A stretch of DNA of 38,695 nucleotides from positions 1 through 38,695 of the forward strand of contig CAMOPD010000003.1 in the NCBI GenBank assembly GCA_946622085.1, given 5' to 3'. The notes under the pieces were generated by a model that saw nothing but the letters and a program-made list of their open reading frames with translations, was not told the DNA's origin and ran no database searches. Position 1 is the first letter of the stretch; every line of letters starts with the position of its first letter. Shown here piece after piece: positions 37,206-38,695 of the stretch. Both the position numbers and the translations under genes were made by a program. Source of the DNA: an uncultured Prevotellaceae bacterium (GTDB lineage: Bacteria; Bacteroidota; Bacteroidia; Bacteroidales; Bacteroidaceae).

Positions 37206-38695
37206 ATGCTACAGATTCGCTGCAAGAACAACAACATCACAAAGAGCTTTCCCGAGGGGACTTCGCTGCTGGATGTCTATCAGGAATTTGCCGACGAGAT
37301 TAAGCTGCCCTATCCGGTGGTTTCGGCAAAAGTGAACAACACTTCGCAGGGCCTGAAGTTCAGGCTCTTCCAAAATCGCGACGTGGAGTTTATGGATGCT
37401 CGCGAAGGCAGCGGCCACCGCGTCTATGTGCGTTCGCTCTGCTTCGTGCTCTACAAGGCCACGCAAGACCTCTTTCCCGGCTCAAAGCTCTTCATTGAGC
37501 ACACCATCTCGCGGGGCTACTACTGCAACTTCAAGAAACGTGCCGGCGAAGCGCTCACCGAGGGCGACGTGGACAGCATACGGAAGCGCATGCAGGAGAT
37601 TGTGAACCTCGACATGCCCTTCCGCCGCAATGAGGCCACTACCGAGGAGGCCGTGCGCGTGTTTGCCGAACGGGGATTCACCGACAAAGTGAAGCTGCTC
37701 GAGACCAGCGGACAAATCTACAGCGACTACTACACGCTGGGCGACACGGCCGACTACTACTACGGCCCGCTGGTGCCTTCGGCCGGCTATCTGTCGGTCT
37801 GGGGCCTGGAGCCTTATCACGACGGCATGCTGCTGCGCGTGCCCGACTGGAACAATCCGTCGGTACTGGCCGAGAAAGTGGACATGCCCAAGACCTACGG
37901 CATGTTTGCCGAGAAAACTCGCTGGGACATTATCATGCGACTCTCCAACGCCGGCGACGTGAACAAGGCCATTCTGAAGGGACACGCCTCGGAACTCATC
38001 CAGGTGAGCGAGGCCCTGCAGGAGAAGAAGATTGTGCAGATTGCCGAGGAGATAGACCGCCGCTTCCGACAGGAGAAAGACCCCATCAGGCTGGTGCTCA
38101 TCACGGGGCCGTCGAGCTCGGGCAAGACCACTTTCTGCAAGCGACTGTCGGTGCAGCTGCTGGCATGCGGACTGCGCCCCTACTCCATCTCCACCGACGA
38201 CTACTTCGTCAATCGTGTCGACACGCCCAAGCTGCCCAATGGCGACTACGACTTCGACAACATAGAAGCCGTGGAATACAACTTGATGGAGGACCATCTT
38301 TCGCGCCTGATGAAGGGAGAACGCGTGGAAGTGCCCGAATATAACTTCGTCACAGGAAAGCGTGAATACAACGGCAAACGGGTGAAGCTCTCCAACGACA
38401 GCGTGCTCATCATCGAGGGCATTCACGCCCTGAACCCGCTGCTGACGCAGAAAATACCCGACTCGGCGAAGTTCAAGATCTATATCTCTGCCCTGACCAG
38501 CGTGTCGCTCGACGACCACAACTGGATTCCCGTGCGCGACAACCGACTGCTGCGCCGCATCATCCGCGACTACAACAAGGGGGCATTCACTGCCCAGCAG
38601 ACCATCAGCCAGTGGAAAAACGTGTGCGAAGCCGAAGACAAGTGGATATTCCCCTTCCAGGAGACGGCCGACGTGATGTTCAACTCGGCGCTCAA
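37206..38695 (+). CDS. Uridine/nucleoside kinase with N-terminal TGS/threonyl-tRNA-synthetase-like region; 3' end beyond window
   Basis: Manual translation from ATG 37206: MLQIRCKNNNITKSFPEGTSLLDVYQEFADEI..., Walker A VLITGPSSSGKTTFCKRLSVQL, STDDYFVNR, IIEGIHALNP. Open to the window end, so missing from the supplied ORF track. Confidence 0.92.
   Translation, partial: MLQIRCKNNNITKSFPEGTSLLDVYQEFADEIKLPYPVVSAKVNNTSQGLKFRLFQNRDVEFMDAREGSGHRVYVRSLCFVLYKATQDLFPGSKLFIEHTISRGYYCNFKKRAGEALTEGDVDSIRKRMQEIVNLDMPFRRNEATTEEAVRVFAERGFTDKVKLLETSGQIYSDYYTLGDTADYYYGPLVPSAGYLSVWGLEPYHDGMLLRVPDWNNPSVLAEKVDMPKTYGMFAEKTRWDIIMRLSNAGDVNKAILKGHASELIQVSEALQEKKIVQIAEEIDRRFRQEKDPIRLVLITGPSSSGKTTFCKRLSVQLLACGLRPYSISTDDYFVNRVDTPKLPNGDYDFDNIEAVEYNLMEDHLSRLMKGERVEVPEYNFVTGKREYNGKRVKLSNDSVLIIEGIHALNPLLTQKIPDSAKFKIYISALTSVSLDDHNWIPVRDNRLLRRIIRDYNKGAFTAQQTISQWKNVCEAEDKWIFPFQETADVMFNSAL

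Noticed and set aside
37482-38519. 345-aa - strand ORF
   Set aside because: Shadow of the + strand kinase fusion, which is open to the window end.

Overview
This window looks like Bacteroidales chromosome, probably Prevotellaceae. The basis is TAnnTTTG-type promoters, the family make-up and the gene neighbourhoods. It is mostly conserved housekeeping genes: a truncated tRNA-Arg(CCG), asnA, dnaX, a Ca2+/Na+ antiporter, hsp20, an OadA/PycB-like carboxyltransferase, an HD-domain protein, an LptD-like protein, pepT, a CPA2 antiporter, a yhhQ-queF queuosine operon, a DUF554 protein, trpS, gpx, a radical-SAM activase, coaE fused to a DUF5606-like domain, a YbbR-like protein, yajC, nusB, rplY, pth, an S4-domain protein, purN, a large TonB-receptor-like outer membrane protein, aroB, menB-menC-menE, and a TGS/uridine-kinase-like fusion running off the right edge. 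No phage, CRISPR array, IS transposase or defence system was recognised. The most unusual signal is a 100-bp element present twice, at 5117-5216 and 32708-32807. The two copies are exact reverse complements about 27.5 kb apart. Each contains four TTGACTnnAGTCAA palindromes at an exact 22-bp period, bracketed by TTGCTGTCTG inverted ends. An unrelated palindrome array at 11701-11766 has the same 22-bp period. Other points of interest are a preQ1-I riboswitch filling the yhhQ leader, a coaE-DUF5606 fusion whose linker looks like intergenic DNA, a biotinyl-like domain lacking its lysine, a predicted leaderless mRNA, and very long bipartite hairpins at four of five convergent gene junctions. All coordinates and matches were read by hand; no database search was run.
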